Source: Candidatus Flexifilum affinis | GTDB taxonomy: Bacteria; Chloroflexota; Anaerolineae; Aggregatilineales; Phototrophicaceae | Assembly (NCBI GenBank): GCA_016713325.1 | Contig: JADJPJ010000028.1 | Location: 17,607 to 81,606, forward strand | Direction: 5' to 3' | DNA length: 64,000 bases | Shown: positions 8,963 to 18,748 of the stretch, in pieces | How positions within the stretch are numbered: position 1 is the first letter of the stretch | Layout of the letters: each line of letters begins with the position of its first letter | Translations under genes and position numbers: made by a program | Notes under the pieces: model-generated | What the model saw: only the letters and a program-made list of their open reading frames with translations | What the model was told of the DNA's origin: nothing | Databases searched by the model: none

Positions 8963-10008
8963 GTGGCACAGGGTCAAATCACATTATCCGAGATCAACAG
9001 TCAGCCGCAGATCTGGAGGGAGGCTCTGGCCGGGTTCGAGAGCCAGTCGGCGGAGGTGCTGCACTTCTGGTCCGACGGGGCGTTCGAGCAGGTGCTGTTC
9101 ACCGGCTGTGGCTCGACGTACTACCTGGGCGTGATGGCGGCGGCGCTGCTGCAAGCGGAGACCGGCGTCCCGGCGCGCGCCCTGTCCGCCTCCGAGCTGA
9201 TGCTCTTCCCCGAGGCCAACTACTCGTCCGAAAGGCGCACGCTGCTGATCTGTCTGTCGCGCTCCGGCACCACGCGCGAGACCAACGAGGCGGTCCGGCA
9301 GTTCCGGCAGCATGGCAGCGGGAGTGTCCTGGTCATCACCTGCGACAGTCAAAGCCCGCTGGCTCAGTCCGCCGATCTGCTGCTGGCCATCGATGCCGCG
9401 CAGGAGCAGAGCCGTGTGCAGACGCGATCGTTCAGCAGCATGGCCGTCACCGCTACCGCGCTGGCCGCCGTCTGCGCTGGACGAGACTGGCGGCCGCTGA
9501 CCGGGCTCCCGACGGCGCTGGAGCAGCTGATGGCGCGGTCGGAGACCGTCGTACAGTCGTTCGGCGGCGATACGTCGATCCACCAGTTCGCCTTCCTGGG
9601 ATCTGGGGCGCGCTACGGCATCGCCAGCGAGGCGATGCTGAAGATGACCGAGATGTCGCGCATCTTCAGCACCAGCTATGCGATTCTGGAATACCTGCAC
9701 GGCCCGCACTACGCCGCGGACGCGCACACGCTCGTGGCTGCGCTGGTCTCGGACGCGGCGGCGGGCGAAGAATGGACCACGCTGGCCCGTCTGCGCGGGC
9801 GCCCCTGCCAGGTGCTTACCCTGGCGGAAGGCTATGCGCCGGCCGATCTGCGGCGCGTGAGACCCACCTGCCACTGGAGTCCGGCGTGCCGGAATGGGGC
9901 CGGATGATCCTGTACCTACCGCCGCTGCAACTGATCGGCTGGCATCAGGCGGTGGCGCGCGGCTTCGACCCGGACAATCTGCCGTTCAATCCAAAAGAGA
10001 AGTCATGA
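8963..10008 (+). CDS. SIS-domain sugar isomerase/deaminase-like protein (frameshifted)
   Basis: A double SIS-domain protein of the AgaS/GlmS-isomerase type acting on phosphosugars. Phosphosugar-binding motifs are FTGCGSTYYLG and LSRSGTTRET in the first SIS unit and FLGSGARYGIASEAMLKMTEM in the second. The GTG start at 8963 has AAAGGAAG about 8 nt upstream. The open frame stops at 9907, but homology with the paralogue at 12335 resumes in another frame (ESGVPEWGRMILYLPPLQLI) and ends at 10008. One missing base near 9850-9856 restores about 348 codons, close to the paralogue's 357. The motifs are intact, so sequence error or very recent inactivation is likely. Confidence 0.75.
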
Positions 10009-10010
10009 GG

Positions 10011-10140
10011 AACGAGAAATGAGAGATGAGGGGTGTTTGCAGAGTCGCGATTCGGCGCGAGTCTTTCGGGCCGACCCGTGTATCCGCCTGCCGGTTTACA
10101 AGCCTGACCGTGCACCTACTTTTCTCATCTCTCGTTTCTC
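10011..10140. repeat. Purine/pyrimidine inverted repeat between convergent genes
   Basis: AACGAGAAATGAGAGATGAG at 10011-10030 recurs as an imperfect inverted copy (CTCATCTCTCGTTTCTC, 10124-10140) about 95 bp away. The plus-strand SIS gene and the minus-strand amidohydrolase converge here. It could form a long hairpin acting as a bidirectional end signal, but it lacks a clear T-tract. Confidence 0.45.
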
Positions 10141-10152
10141 ATCTCTTTCATC

Positions 10153-11227
10153 TCATTTGTCTCCGAGTATCACACGGCGGGCGTTGTCGTAGTAGACCTT
10201 CCGGAGCACTTCGTCGGGCAGATACAGGCCGCAGATACGCCAGCGGCCCTGACGCGGCACGTCTTCGATGCCGTAGGGGAAGTACTCGTCGTCGGTCTCC
10301 AGGAAGCGGTAGTACACCGGGTAGATGAACTCGTCGGGGGCGCGGTCGGTGCCGAAGAGGATGCGGTCGGCGTACTTCAGGAAGAAGCGACGCGCCGAAT
10401 ACGGCTGGCGGCCCAGTTCGGCGATGCGCTCGCTGATGGCGACGTAGAAGTTGCGGCAGCGGTCGAGCAGCGCGCCCACCCACTCCAGGTTTTCGGCATA
10501 GCAGCCGACGTGCGCGCCAACGACGGTGGTCCCCCGGTGGCGCTCGACGACGGTGGCCAGCCCATTGACGACGGTCAGGAAGGTGGGAAACGGCGGGCTG
10601 GGGAAACTGCCAGTCGACGTTGTCGTGCAGCTCCTCCCAGCGCTCGTTGGTGTTGTCCACCGGGTCGAAGAAGGCGACCGGGTCGGCGATGTGGATGGTG
10701 ATCGGCAGTTTGAGTTCGCCGGCCGCCGCCCAGATCGGGTCCAGGCGCGGATCGTCGACCGGGACCAGCTTGCCCTCGTGATCGGTGACGGTCAGGCCGA
10801 GCATCTTCCACAGCTTCAGCCCTTCTGCCCCGCGCGCCGCCTGCTGGCGCAGACGCTCAGCCGCCCATTCCGGGAACTTATTCCCCAGCTCCGGCCACTT
10901 CGACCAGTCCACCCCGCCAAAGCAGCGAAAGCGCTCAGGCGCAGCGGCCTTGAAATGATCGAGGTGGTCTTCGAGGATGTCCTCGCCCCAGCCACCGTCG
11001 AGATCGACGTAGACGCGGACGTCTGCGCGGTCGAAGATGTCCAGCAGTTCGGAGACGGGACGCTTGTTCCAACCGCCGAAACCCGGCAGCGACAGGTGAT
11101 TGTGGGCGTCAATGACCGGGAAGCGCGGGCGCGGCACCAACGTTTCTTTGGTGACCAGTTTGGGGATCGGCTTGAAGTCGCTCAGCAGCAGCGGCGCGAG
11201 ACGGGTATCCTGATGTTTTTCGGCCAT
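10153..11227 (-). CDS. Amidohydrolase_2-family metal-dependent hydrolase (frameshifted)
   Basis: A TIM-barrel amidohydrolase. The HxH metal motif is in VIDAHNHLSLPG near residue 40, and the C-terminal barrel contains FGTDRAPDEFIYP. The ATG at 11227 (MAEKHQDTRL) lies 25 nt after the DeoR gene. The frame breaks near 10600, where the plus strand reads GGGGAAA. Removing one base gives FP-PPFPTFLTVVNGLA and rejoins the frame ending at 10153, about 358 codons. A homopolymer error is the simplest cause. The substrate is unknown; its place in a DeoR-controlled sugar regulon with SIS proteins suggests an amidated or lactonised sugar derivative. Confidence 0.72.
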
Positions 11228-11252
11228 GGGGAACGTTCTTTCTGTAAATAGT

Positions 11253-12032
11253 CTAGACGGTGAGTACCTGAATCCCGAGCGCGCGCAGGGCGTCGAGGAA
11301 TTCCGGCGGCGCAAGGGTATCCGTGACAAAGGTATGGACGACGGAGAGCGGAGCCAGAAACACGCTCGACAGGCGGCCGCACTTGGTGTGATCGGCGACG
11401 ACGATGACCTCACGGCTGATGCTGAGAATCTTGCGATCGGTCTGCGCTTCCGGGAGGTAGTCGTTGGTCAGGCCGGTCTCCAGGTCAATGGCGCGGATGC
11501 CCATGATCACTTTGCCGACGCGCAGTTCGCCGAGCGCCAGATCGCTCAGATGGCCGATGAACGACTGCTCCGAAGGGCGCAGGATGCCGCCCAGGCCGAT
11601 CAAGGTGACGCCCGGCGCGTCGGCCAGAGCATTCATGACGAGGAGCGAGTTGGTCACGACCGTCAGATCGCGCCGATCGTGCAGGTGACGCGCCACCTCC
11701 AGCACGGTCGTGCCGCTGCTGAGCAGGATCGTCTCGCCGTCGGAGACGAGCGCCGCTGCCGCCCGGCCGATGCGCTGCTTCTGAGGGGCCTGTTCGGCCG
11801 CGCGTCTCATGAATGGGGGTTCGGGGGGAGCGCTCTTCGAGGCAATCGCGCCGCCGTGGAAGCGCCGGACGGCGCCTTCTTCCGCCAGCACGTGCAAATC
11901 GCGCCGTGCGGTGGCCGGGCTGACGTCGAACTCCGCGCAAAGCTGCTCGATCGTCACCCGTTGGTTCTTTTCGATGAAGCGCTGTAACAGGTCGCGACGT
12001 TCCAAACTGGAATAACTGTTGGGCTTTGTCAT
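11253..12032 (-). CDS. DeoR-family transcriptional regulator
   Basis: 259 residues. An N-terminal winged helix-turn-helix (about residues 10-60, [22 protein letters not shown]) matches the DeoR signature. It is followed by a DeoRC phosphosugar-sensing domain (ISPEQ-type segments such as [25 protein letters not shown] and VADHTKCGR). Such regulators are usually repressors released by a phosphorylated sugar. It is divergent from the SIS gene at 12335 across a 302-bp region with a good promoter and directly precedes the amidohydrolase, so it probably controls both directions. Confidence 0.92.
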   Translation of the reverse strand: MTKPNSYSSLERRDLLQRFIEKNQRVTIEQLCAEFDVSPATARRDLHVLAEEGAVRRFHGGAIASKSAPPEPPFMRRAAEQAPQKQRIGRAAAALVSDGETILLSSGTTVLEVARHLHDRRDLTVVTNSLLVMNALADAPGVTLIGLGGILRPSEQSFIGHLSDLALGELRVGKVIMGIRAIDLETGLTNDYLPEAQTDRKILSISREVIVVADHTKCGRLSSVFLAPLSVVHTFVTDTLAPPEFLDALRALGIQVLTV

Positions 12033-12334
12033 GAATGATGCCTGACCTGCACTGATAAGCCCGAGGTTCTATTTTCACCTTACGGTTTAGCACAGGCGCG
12101 AAAAAATGTCAAACATAATCATATTCAACCACAATTCCTGACCTAATGGCGACCCAATGCTGCGCATTTGTGCACATTTAGACGTCATTGTGATTGACTC
12201 TCGCGTGCAAACTCATTATCATCTCGTATAAAGCACATTGCCGTTGATGGTGCGGGGCCGCTGCGCGTAGATAGCCTGTTTCTGAAAGAGATCGCGATCC
12301 GGCACTGCCGACGTTTCTTCGGGAAAGGAATAGT
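12033..12334. other. Divergent control region between deoR-type regulator and sugar regulon
   Basis: No gene is seen. It is more AT-rich than its surroundings and holds the promoter listed separately. It also has candidate symmetrical stretches such as GCGCATTTGTGCACATT (about 12163-12180) and AACATAATCATATTCAACC (about 12113-12131), plausible DeoR sites that sequence alone does not establish. Confidence 0.4.
12194..12222 (+). promoter_or_regulatory. Sigma-70-type promoter for the SIS-importer operon
   Basis: TTGACT (12194-12199) and TATCAT (12217-12222) are separated by exactly 17 bp. It lies about 110 bp upstream of the SIS start, leaving room for operators and a leader. Confidence 0.6.
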
Positions 12335-13408
12335 ATGAGCATTGTCCCCGGTGAGCACAGCCTCGCCGAAATCACCAGCCAGCCCGAGGTGTGGGGAAAG
12401 GCCGTGGAGGCCTTCCACAGCAAGGTGGATGGCTTCAAATCTCTCTACGAGACGCATCACTTCGATCAGGTGATCTTCACCGGCTGCGGATCGACCTTCT
12501 TCCTGGCGCGAACCGCCGCCGCTCTGTTTCAGCGCGTTCTCGGCGTGGATTCCCAGGCCTACCCCGCTTCCGAAATCGCACTCTTCCCGGACACCGTCTT
12601 TCGCCCCTCAGTCAAGCCGCTGCTGATCGCCGTGTCGCGTTCCGGCGAGACAACCGAAACCCTGGCCGCCACGCGCGTCTTCCGTGAGCGGACCGGCAGC
12701 CCGGTCGTGACCATCACCTGCTACGGCGACAGTGGCCTTGCCACGGCCGCCGACCTGGCCTTCGTCATCCCCGAAGCGCAGGAGACCAGCCTCGCCCAGA
12801 CCCGCTCTTTCGCCAGCATGCTGATCGTCGTCGAGGCGCTGGCGGCGTCGCTGGCCGGCCGGACCGACCTCGGCGCGCTCTCGGCGCTGGGGGCAACCGC
12901 GGCATCGCTCATCAACAACTATCATGACCTGGCCAGGACGCTTGGCGAGGACCGGCGCATCGAACGCTTCTTCTTCCTCGGTTCCGGCCCGCAGTACGGC
13001 ATCGCCTGCGAGGCCATGCTGAAGATGAAGGAAATGTCTCTGTCCTACAGCGAGGCTTTCCACGTGCTGGAGTTCCGCCACGGCCCGATGTCGATGGTCA
13101 ATGACCACACCCTGGTCGTCGCACTGCTTTCGGACGAAGCCCACGCCCAGGAAGCCTCCGTGGTCAAGGACATGCGAGCGCGCGGCGCGCAAACTCTGGT
13201 GCTGGCCGAGCAGGATTACGGGCTGGACCTGGAAGCGGCGCCGCATTTCGTGCGCATCGCCTCCGGCCTGCCGCAGTGGGCGCGGCCGGTCACCTACCTG
13301 CCCGTCCTGCAACTCATGGCGTTTCACCGGGCATTGTCGAACGGACAGAACCCGGACCTACCCGCTAATCTGGAATTCGTGATTTCGCTGAACCCGTCGA
13401 TGATGTGA
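12335..13408 (+). CDS. SIS-domain sugar isomerase/deaminase-like protein
   Basis: 357-residue double SIS-domain protein, paralogous to the gene at 8963 (shared N-terminus ExxSQPxxW, FTGCGSTFFLART, SRSGETTETLA, FLGSGPQYGIACEAMLKMKEM and C-terminal LPVLQLMAFHRALS). It resembles the isomerase half of glucosamine-6-phosphate synthase and AgaS, without a glutaminase domain. The expected activity is isomerisation or deamination of an amino- or ketose phosphate in the cytoplasm. The ribosome site is GGAAAGGA, about 8 nt before the ATG. It leads the importer operon and is divergent from the DeoR gene. Confidence 0.85.
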   Translation: MSIVPGEHSLAEITSQPEVWGKAVEAFHSKVDGFKSLYETHHFDQVIFTGCGSTFFLARTAAALFQRVLGVDSQAYPASEIALFPDTVFRPSVKPLLIAVSRSGETTETLAATRVFRERTGSPVVTITCYGDSGLATAADLAFVIPEAQETSLAQTRSFASMLIVVEALAASLAGRTDLGALSALGATAASLINNYHDLARTLGEDRRIERFFFLGSGPQYGIACEAMLKMKEMSLSYSEAFHVLEFRHGPMSMVNDHTLVVALLSDEAHAQEASVVKDMRARGAQTLVLAEQDYGLDLEAAPHFVRIASGLPQWARPVTYLPVLQLMAFHRALSNGQNPDLPANLEFVISLNPSMM

Positions 13409-13527
13409 ATTCCACCCGGAAGCGCTCGGTCACCTGCATCAGGAGATGCCTTTACAAAGGAGATGCCTATACTTCACCTGTGGCCTGGTTCTTGAACCTT
13501 CAATTGCAAATTTAGGGAGTTCGCCAG

Positions 13528-14820
13528 ATGAAAAAGCTTTTTGTCCTCCTCAGCCTGGTCCTATTCGCCGCCCTTGGGCTGGGCATCGTGGGCGCGCAGG
13601 AACCCGTTACGCTCGTCTTCTGGTCGATGTGGAATGAGACCGAGGGTCAGGCCCGCGTCCTTCAAACCGCGATCGACAATTTTGAGGCCGCCAACCCCAA
13701 TATCAACATTGAAGCCGTATGGAATGGCCGCCAGAACCAGACCCTGGTCCGCACCGCGCTGAGCAGCGGCAGCCAGGTCATCGACATCGTCGATCAGGAC
13801 GCCGACCAGATCGCCGGCGGCCTGATGCGCGAAGGCTTCGCTCTGCCGCTCAACGACTACTTGCAGCAGCCGGCTTTCGACCATGAAGAGCCGCTGGCCG
13901 ACGTCTTCCTGCCCAGCACGCTGGAAATGTTCGCGCTCGACGGCAACATCTACCAACTGCCTTATATCTACAACACGGTGCAGTTCTGGTATGACAAGCG
14001 GGTCTTTGAAGAGATCGGCGTCACGGCTCCGCAGACGTGGGATGACCTTCTGAATGTCTGCACGGCGCTGCTCGATGCGGGCTATGCCCCGATCGCCGCC
14101 GAAGGCAACGAACCGGGTTATGCCGCCTTCTATCTGACCGAGATGCTGGCGCGCATCAAGGGACCGGGCTGGCTGCGTCAGGCGGCCGCCGACCCGACGG
14201 GCGAAATGTGGCGCGACCCGGCGGTCCTTCAGGCCGCGCAGATGACCCGCACCCTGTGGGACAACGGCTGCGTCCCGCCGGAAACCGTCGGCTATGTCTG
14301 GCCGCAGGGTCAGAACACGCTGGCTTTTGGCGTCGCGGGGATGGAACTGGTCGGCTCCTGGCTGCCCGTGGAACTCATGAATGCCACCGACCCTGACTTC
14401 CAGTGGGGCGGCTTCAGCTTCCCGTCCATTGAGGGCGGCGTGGGCACGACCAACGACGTGTACGCCCTGCTGCTGGCCTTCATGATCAACAAGGACACGG
14501 CGCGCCGGGATGAGGCCTTCGCCTTCCTGCGCTACGGCATGTCCGATGAGATTCAGCAGGCCTTCACCGCCGAGTCGCTGGTCGGCGTGACCAACAAGCA
14601 CATTGCCTGGAACCCGATTGTCGCGGATGCCGCTGCGGCGGCTCAGGCGGCGACCTCGACCTACGGCGATGTCGACAACGTGGCCTCGCTCTACAGCGAG
14701 TACCTGAACACCGTCCTGTACCCGAACTACGTCTCGCTGTGGCAAGGCGCCCTTACGCCGGAAGAATACGTCGACCTGATGGCGACGCAGACGGCCGAAT
14801 ACTGGGCGGCGCACTCCTAG
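13528..14820 (+). CDS. Extracellular sugar-binding protein of an ABC importer
   Basis: 430 residues. A Sec signal peptide (MKKLFVLLSLVLFAALGLG, cleavage near VGA-QEP) is followed by a family 1 solute-binding fold that starts typically (VTLVFWSMWNETEGQ) and includes the hinge-region PYIYNTVQFWYDK. No lipobox Cys is seen, so it may be released or held by the permeases. AGGGAG precedes the ATG. A stable hairpin separates it from the two permease genes, as often seen where the binding protein is made in excess. Confidence 0.92.
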   Translation: MKKLFVLLSLVLFAALGLGIVGAQEPVTLVFWSMWNETEGQARVLQTAIDNFEAANPNINIEAVWNGRQNQTLVRTALSSGSQVIDIVDQDADQIAGGLMREGFALPLNDYLQQPAFDHEEPLADVFLPSTLEMFALDGNIYQLPYIYNTVQFWYDKRVFEEIGVTAPQTWDDLLNVCTALLDAGYAPIAAEGNEPGYAAFYLTEMLARIKGPGWLRQAAADPTGEMWRDPAVLQAAQMTRTLWDNGCVPPETVGYVWPQGQNTLAFGVAGMELVGSWLPVELMNATDPDFQWGGFSFPSIEGGVGTTNDVYALLLAFMINKDTARRDEAFAFLRYGMSDEIQQAFTAESLVGVTNKHIAWNPIVADAAAAAQAATSTYGDVDNVASLYSEYLNTVLYPNYVSLWQGALTPEEYVDLMATQTAEYWAAHS

Positions 14821-14851
14821 AACTCGGGCTGTGGTTTGCCCTTTAGCAGGT

Positions 14852-14880
14852 GGGGTGAGAGTTCTCTCTCACCCCGCTGC
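14852..14880 (+). terminator. Intercistronic hairpin after the binding-protein gene
   Basis: GGGGTGAGAG (14852-14861), loop TTCT, then CTCTCACCCC (14866-14875) form a 10-bp perfect stem. A T5 run lies 16 nt later rather than directly after the stem. It is more likely a partial terminator or mRNA 3'-stabilising structure than a full stop. Confidence 0.55.
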
Positions 14881-14916
14881 AATCAGTACTCTTTTTAGAC
14901 GAAGCGAATAAATTAC

Positions 14917-15804
14917 ATGCGAGTCTCAAACCGATTCATCGTCCTGCTGCTGCTCCCGTCGTCTGTGCTCTACCTGATCTTCTTCATCGTGCCCACTGTA
15001 CAGGCGCTTTACTACAGTCTCTTTGACTGGAGTGGCTTCGGCGCCCCGCCGGAGTTCGTCGGGCTGGCCAACTTCCAGGAACTGCTGTCCGACCGTGTTT
15101 TCTGGCGCAGCATGAGCAACACGGTGGGCATCCTGCTCATCGGCGGCGTCGTCGTCTTCGGTCTGGCGCTCGTCATGACCATGATGCTCTCGTCGGGCAT
15201 TCGTGGGAAGAAGTTCTTCCGCGGCGTGATCTTCCTCCCCAACATCATCGCCATCATCGCGCTGACCACCCTGTGGGGCTACATGTACACGCCGCGCACC
15301 GGCCTGTTTGCCGTCATCTTCGACGCCATCGGCCTGAGCGATCTGGCGACGTTCCCCTGGATGGGTCCCGACACGATCGCGCTCGCCATGATGATCGCCA
15401 TCGTCTGGATCGAGGTGGGCTTCTATGTCGTGCTGCTGCTGGCCGGCGTGGACAAGATTCCGCCGGACTTCTACGAGTGCGCCAAGCTCGACGGGGCCAG
15501 CGATTTTCAGATGTTCCGCCACATCACCGTACCGCTGCTCTCGGATGTGATCTCCATCGGCATGGTGCTGTGGAGCATTCACGCACTCAAGTTCTTCGAG
15601 TTTCCGTTCTCGTTCACCGGCCTGGAGCCGAACCCCGCTTCATACACGGTGGCCGTCTACCTGTATATCCTCGGCTTCGGTCAGCGTCAGCCGATCTACC
15701 GACTGGGTTATGCCACAGCAGTCGGCGTCACGCTGCTGCTGGTCGTGATCCTGGTCGTGCTCGTGCTGCGCCGCCTGACGCGCCGGGACGTCTATCAATA
15801 CTAG
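14917..15804 (+). CDS. Carbohydrate ABC transporter permease (MalF type)
   Basis: 295 residues with six predicted membrane helices, the first at about residues 8-30. The EAA loop is DFYECAKLDGASDFQMFRHITVPLL near residue 190, where Cys replaces the usual second Ala of EAA. The ribosome site is weak, so translation may depend on readthrough past the upstream hairpin. It forms the channel with the next gene, 13 nt downstream. Confidence 0.9.
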   Translation: MRVSNRFIVLLLLPSSVLYLIFFIVPTVQALYYSLFDWSGFGAPPEFVGLANFQELLSDRVFWRSMSNTVGILLIGGVVVFGLALVMTMMLSSGIRGKKFFRGVIFLPNIIAIIALTTLWGYMYTPRTGLFAVIFDAIGLSDLATFPWMGPDTIALAMMIAIVWIEVGFYVVLLLAGVDKIPPDFYECAKLDGASDFQMFRHITVPLLSDVISIGMVLWSIHALKFFEFPFSFTGLEPNPASYTVAVYLYILGFGQRQPIYRLGYATAVGVTLLLVVILVVLVLRRLTRRDVYQY

Positions 15805-15817
15805 AGAGGAATTCGCG

Positions 15818-16705
15818 ATGACTCAGCGATCGCTGCAACTTGACCAGGCGGTGAGCCGTCCCGTGGCGCAGAGGCGAAGGCGCTTTCCTTTCCGGCAGCT
15901 TCCGTCGTACCTCTTCCTGGGCGCGTGGTCACTGTTCACCATCCTGGCGCTGTCCTGGGTGGTGCTGGCCTCCCTCAAGACCAACCGCGAAGTCTTCCGC
16001 CAGCCGTTTCAGATTCCGGCCGAGCCACAGTTCGTCAACTACGAGCGCGTCTGGTCGAATTCTCAGGTGGGTCTGTCCTTTCTGAACAGCATGGTGATCG
16101 TCGGCGCCTCGGTCGTGCTGATCCTGGTGGTGTCCGCGCCGGCGTCGTACATCCTCAGCCGCGCCCGCTTCAAGGGCCGCGGCCTGCTAACGATGATCTA
16201 TATCGCCGGCATTGGCATCCCCTACCCGCTGCTGTTCATTCCCCTGTTCGCCATGCTGGCCGGCCTCAAACTGATCAACACCCTCCCCGGGTTGATTCTG
16301 GTGTACCTCAGCCTGTCGATCCCGTTCACCGTCTACATCCTGACCGGATTCTTCAGCACCCTCCCGCAGGAACTGGAAGACGCGGCAGTCATCGACGGGG
16401 CATCGGATTTCCAGGTATTCCAGAAGGTCATGCTTCCGCTCGCCTCCCCCGGCCTGCTGACTGCTTCAATCTTCAACTTCATCGGCCTGTGGAATGAATT
16501 CCAACTGGCCCTGATCTTCATTCAGGACCCGGAGAAGCGGCCGCTTTCGCTGAGCCTGTACACGCTCAAAAACTCGATGACTTACTCGGGCGACTGGGCG
16601 GGCCTGTTTGCCGGCGTGGTGATCGTCGTCGTGCCGACAATCCTGCTTTACATCTGGCTCTCGGAACGCATGATCTCCGGCATGACCCTGGGCTCCGTCA
16701 AATAG
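15818..16705 (+). CDS. Carbohydrate ABC transporter permease (MalG type)
   Basis: 295 residues. A basic cytoplasmic N-terminus (about 35 residues) precedes the first helix. The EAA loop is ELEDAAVIDGASDFQVFQKVMLPL near residue 190. GAGAGGAA lies upstream of the ATG. It is the second channel subunit of this importer. As in the other importers of the window, no ATPase gene is nearby. Confidence 0.9.
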   Translation: MTQRSLQLDQAVSRPVAQRRRRFPFRQLPSYLFLGAWSLFTILALSWVVLASLKTNREVFRQPFQIPAEPQFVNYERVWSNSQVGLSFLNSMVIVGASVVLILVVSAPASYILSRARFKGRGLLTMIYIAGIGIPYPLLFIPLFAMLAGLKLINTLPGLILVYLSLSIPFTVYILTGFFSTLPQELEDAAVIDGASDFQVFQKVMLPLASPGLLTASIFNFIGLWNEFQLALIFIQDPEKRPLSLSLYTLKNSMTYSGDWAGLFAGVVIVVVPTILLYIWLSERMISGMTLGSVK

Positions 16706-16716
16706 GATCGTCCTAC

Positions 16717-18717
16717 GTGAGCGAACTTCGCATTGAACACTGGAATATGCCGGTCGCGCCGCTGGGGCCGGAAAATCCGCTGCCGGCCTTTGGCAAACCG
16801 AACTACCAGCCGGTGCTGTCCGGCAAGCCAGATGGCGACGCGGAAGCCGGTTACGTGCCGGACTATCTGCCCTACCCGGTGCAGGACGGCTACACGCGGG
16901 AGCGCAAAACCACCCCGGTGAAGGTCGCGGTGCTGGAAAACGACGTGCTGCGGGCAGCCTTTCTGCTCGATTACGGCGGCCGGATGTGGTCACTGGTGCA
17001 CAAGCCGAGCGGCCGCGAGCTGCTGTTCGTGAACCCCATGCTCCAGCCCGCCAACCTGGCCATGCGCAACGCCTGGTTCAGCGGCGGCGTCGAGTGGAAC
17101 ATGGGCGTGATCTCGCACACGCCGTTCACCTGCTCGCCGATCTTCGCCGCGCGGGTGACCGCGCCGGACGGCACGCCGGTCCTGCGGTTGTACGAGTGGG
17201 AGCGCATTCGCCAGGCCGCCTACCAGATCGACGCCTACCTCCCCGATGGATCGCCCGTCCTGTACGTCCGCATACGCCTGATCAATCCGTTCGACCGGCC
17301 GCTGCCGATGTACTGGTGGTCGAACATCGCCGTGCCGGAAGCCGAGGATGTGCGCGTGCTGGTGCCGACCGACCGCTCGTACCGCTATGCGCTGTCAGTG
17401 GCCGACCTGCAAACCGTATCGGTCCCGGTCGTGGACGGCAAAGACATCACCTATACCACTCGCTTCAAACGCGCTGCCGACTACTTCTTCCTGATTCCCG
17501 AGGAGCAGCGACCGTGGATCACCGCGCTCGACGGGAGCGGCAAGGGGCTGATTCAGGTCTCGACGAGCCGCCTGCGGGGGCGCAAGCTGTTCCTGTGGGG
17601 CACCGGTCCGGGCGGCAAGCGCTGGCAGGAATGGCTGAATGGCCCTGCCCAGGCCTATCTGGAAATCCAGGCCGGGCTGGCGCCGACGCAGCTCGAATAT
17701 GCAACCCTGCCGCCGAATGCCGAATGGTCCTGGCTGGAAGGCTACGGCCTGATGGAAGCCGACGCGGGAACAGCCCACGGCGTCGACTGGGAGGCAGCGC
17801 GCGCGGATGTCGAGGCGAGGCTGGAAATCCTGGCGCCGCTGGCATCCTTCGAGGCGGAACACGCGCGCGGCGAAAGCTGGAAAGACCAGCCTCCAGCCGA
17901 AATTCTGCATCAGGGTTCGGGCTGGGGTGCGCTCGAAGCCGAGCGGCGGGCCTCCGCAGGCGAAAAACCGTTCGCCGGCCCCGGTCTGGACTTCAGCAGC
18001 GTGTCCGACGCGGCGCAAGAACCGTGGCGAGAACTGCTGCACACCGGAAGCTTCCCCGACAATCCGACAGACGACCTGAGCGCCGGTCTGCTCGTGCAGT
18101 CCGCATGGCGCGATCTGCTGGAAGCGGCGGTGGCGCGCGATCCGAATACCGGCTGGGAGGCGTGGCTGCATCTCGGCACGATGTGCCTGCACGACGGCGA
18201 CCGCCCCGGCGCGCGGCAGGCCTGGGAAACCTCGCTGGAACGGAGGCGCACCGCCTGGGCGCTGCGCAATCTGGCCGCCCTGGCGCGGATGGAAGGCCGA
18301 CTCGACGAGGCCGTCGAGCGGTACCTGGAAGCGCAGACTCTGCGACCGGACCTCGTGCCATTGCTCATTGAGACGGCGCGCCTGCTGATCGACGCTGGGC
18401 GCCCTGGCGAATTCCTGGAGCGGCTGGCGGCCCAACCGGAAGCGGTACGGCGGCACGGGCGGATCAACCTGCTGGAAGTCGAGGCAGGGCTGGCCGTCGG
18501 CGACCTGGACCGCGTCGGAAGGTTGTTCGACCAGCGATTCGAGATCGTCGACTACCGCGAGGGAGACGAGATCCTGACCGAGTTGTGGCATCGCTATCAC
18601 GTCGAGCGCCTGAGCCGCAGTGAAGGTGTGCCGATCGACGAGGCGCTGTCCGAACGCGCCCGGCGCGAGCATCCCCTTCCGGCCGCATTCGATTTTCGCA
18701 TGACCGCTGAGTCCTAG
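16717..18717 (+). CDS. DUF5107 protein with C-terminal TPR-like repeats
   Basis: 666 residues with a GTG start and AGGA about 10 nt upstream, 11 nt after the permease. Residues about 60-330 form the beta-rich DUF5107 domain (LDYGGRMWSLVHKPSGRELLFVNP, then SGGVEWNMGVISHTP and MYWWSNIAVPE), a fold related to sugar-mutarotase-like beta-sandwiches. The C-terminal third is helical with TPR-type repeats (GWEAWLHLGTMCLHDGDRPGARQAWETSLE, and ALRNLAALARMEGRLDEAVERY). No signal peptide is present, so it is probably cytoplasmic. Its role is not established; the setting suggests recognition or processing of imported carbohydrate. Confidence 0.78.
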   Translation: MSELRIEHWNMPVAPLGPENPLPAFGKPNYQPVLSGKPDGDAEAGYVPDYLPYPVQDGYTRERKTTPVKVAVLENDVLRAAFLLDYGGRMWSLVHKPSGRELLFVNPMLQPANLAMRNAWFSGGVEWNMGVISHTPFTCSPIFAARVTAPDGTPVLRLYEWERIRQAAYQIDAYLPDGSPVLYVRIRLINPFDRPLPMYWWSNIAVPEAEDVRVLVPTDRSYRYALSVADLQTVSVPVVDGKDITYTTRFKRAADYFFLIPEEQRPWITALDGSGKGLIQVSTSRLRGRKLFLWGTGPGGKRWQEWLNGPAQAYLEIQAGLAPTQLEYATLPPNAEWSWLEGYGLMEADAGTAHGVDWEAARADVEARLEILAPLASFEAEHARGESWKDQPPAEILHQGSGWGALEAERRASAGEKPFAGPGLDFSSVSDAAQEPWRELLHTGSFPDNPTDDLSAGLLVQSAWRDLLEAAVARDPNTGWEAWLHLGTMCLHDGDRPGARQAWETSLERRRTAWALRNLAALARMEGRLDEAVERYLEAQTLRPDLVPLLIETARLLIDAGRPGEFLERLAAQPEAVRRHGRINLLEVEAGLAVGDLDRVGRLFDQRFEIVDYREGDEILTELWHRYHVERLSRSEGVPIDEALSERARREHPLPAAFDFRMTAES

Positions 18718-18748
18718 TCGAACAACTGACATCACAGAGGAGTCGCAG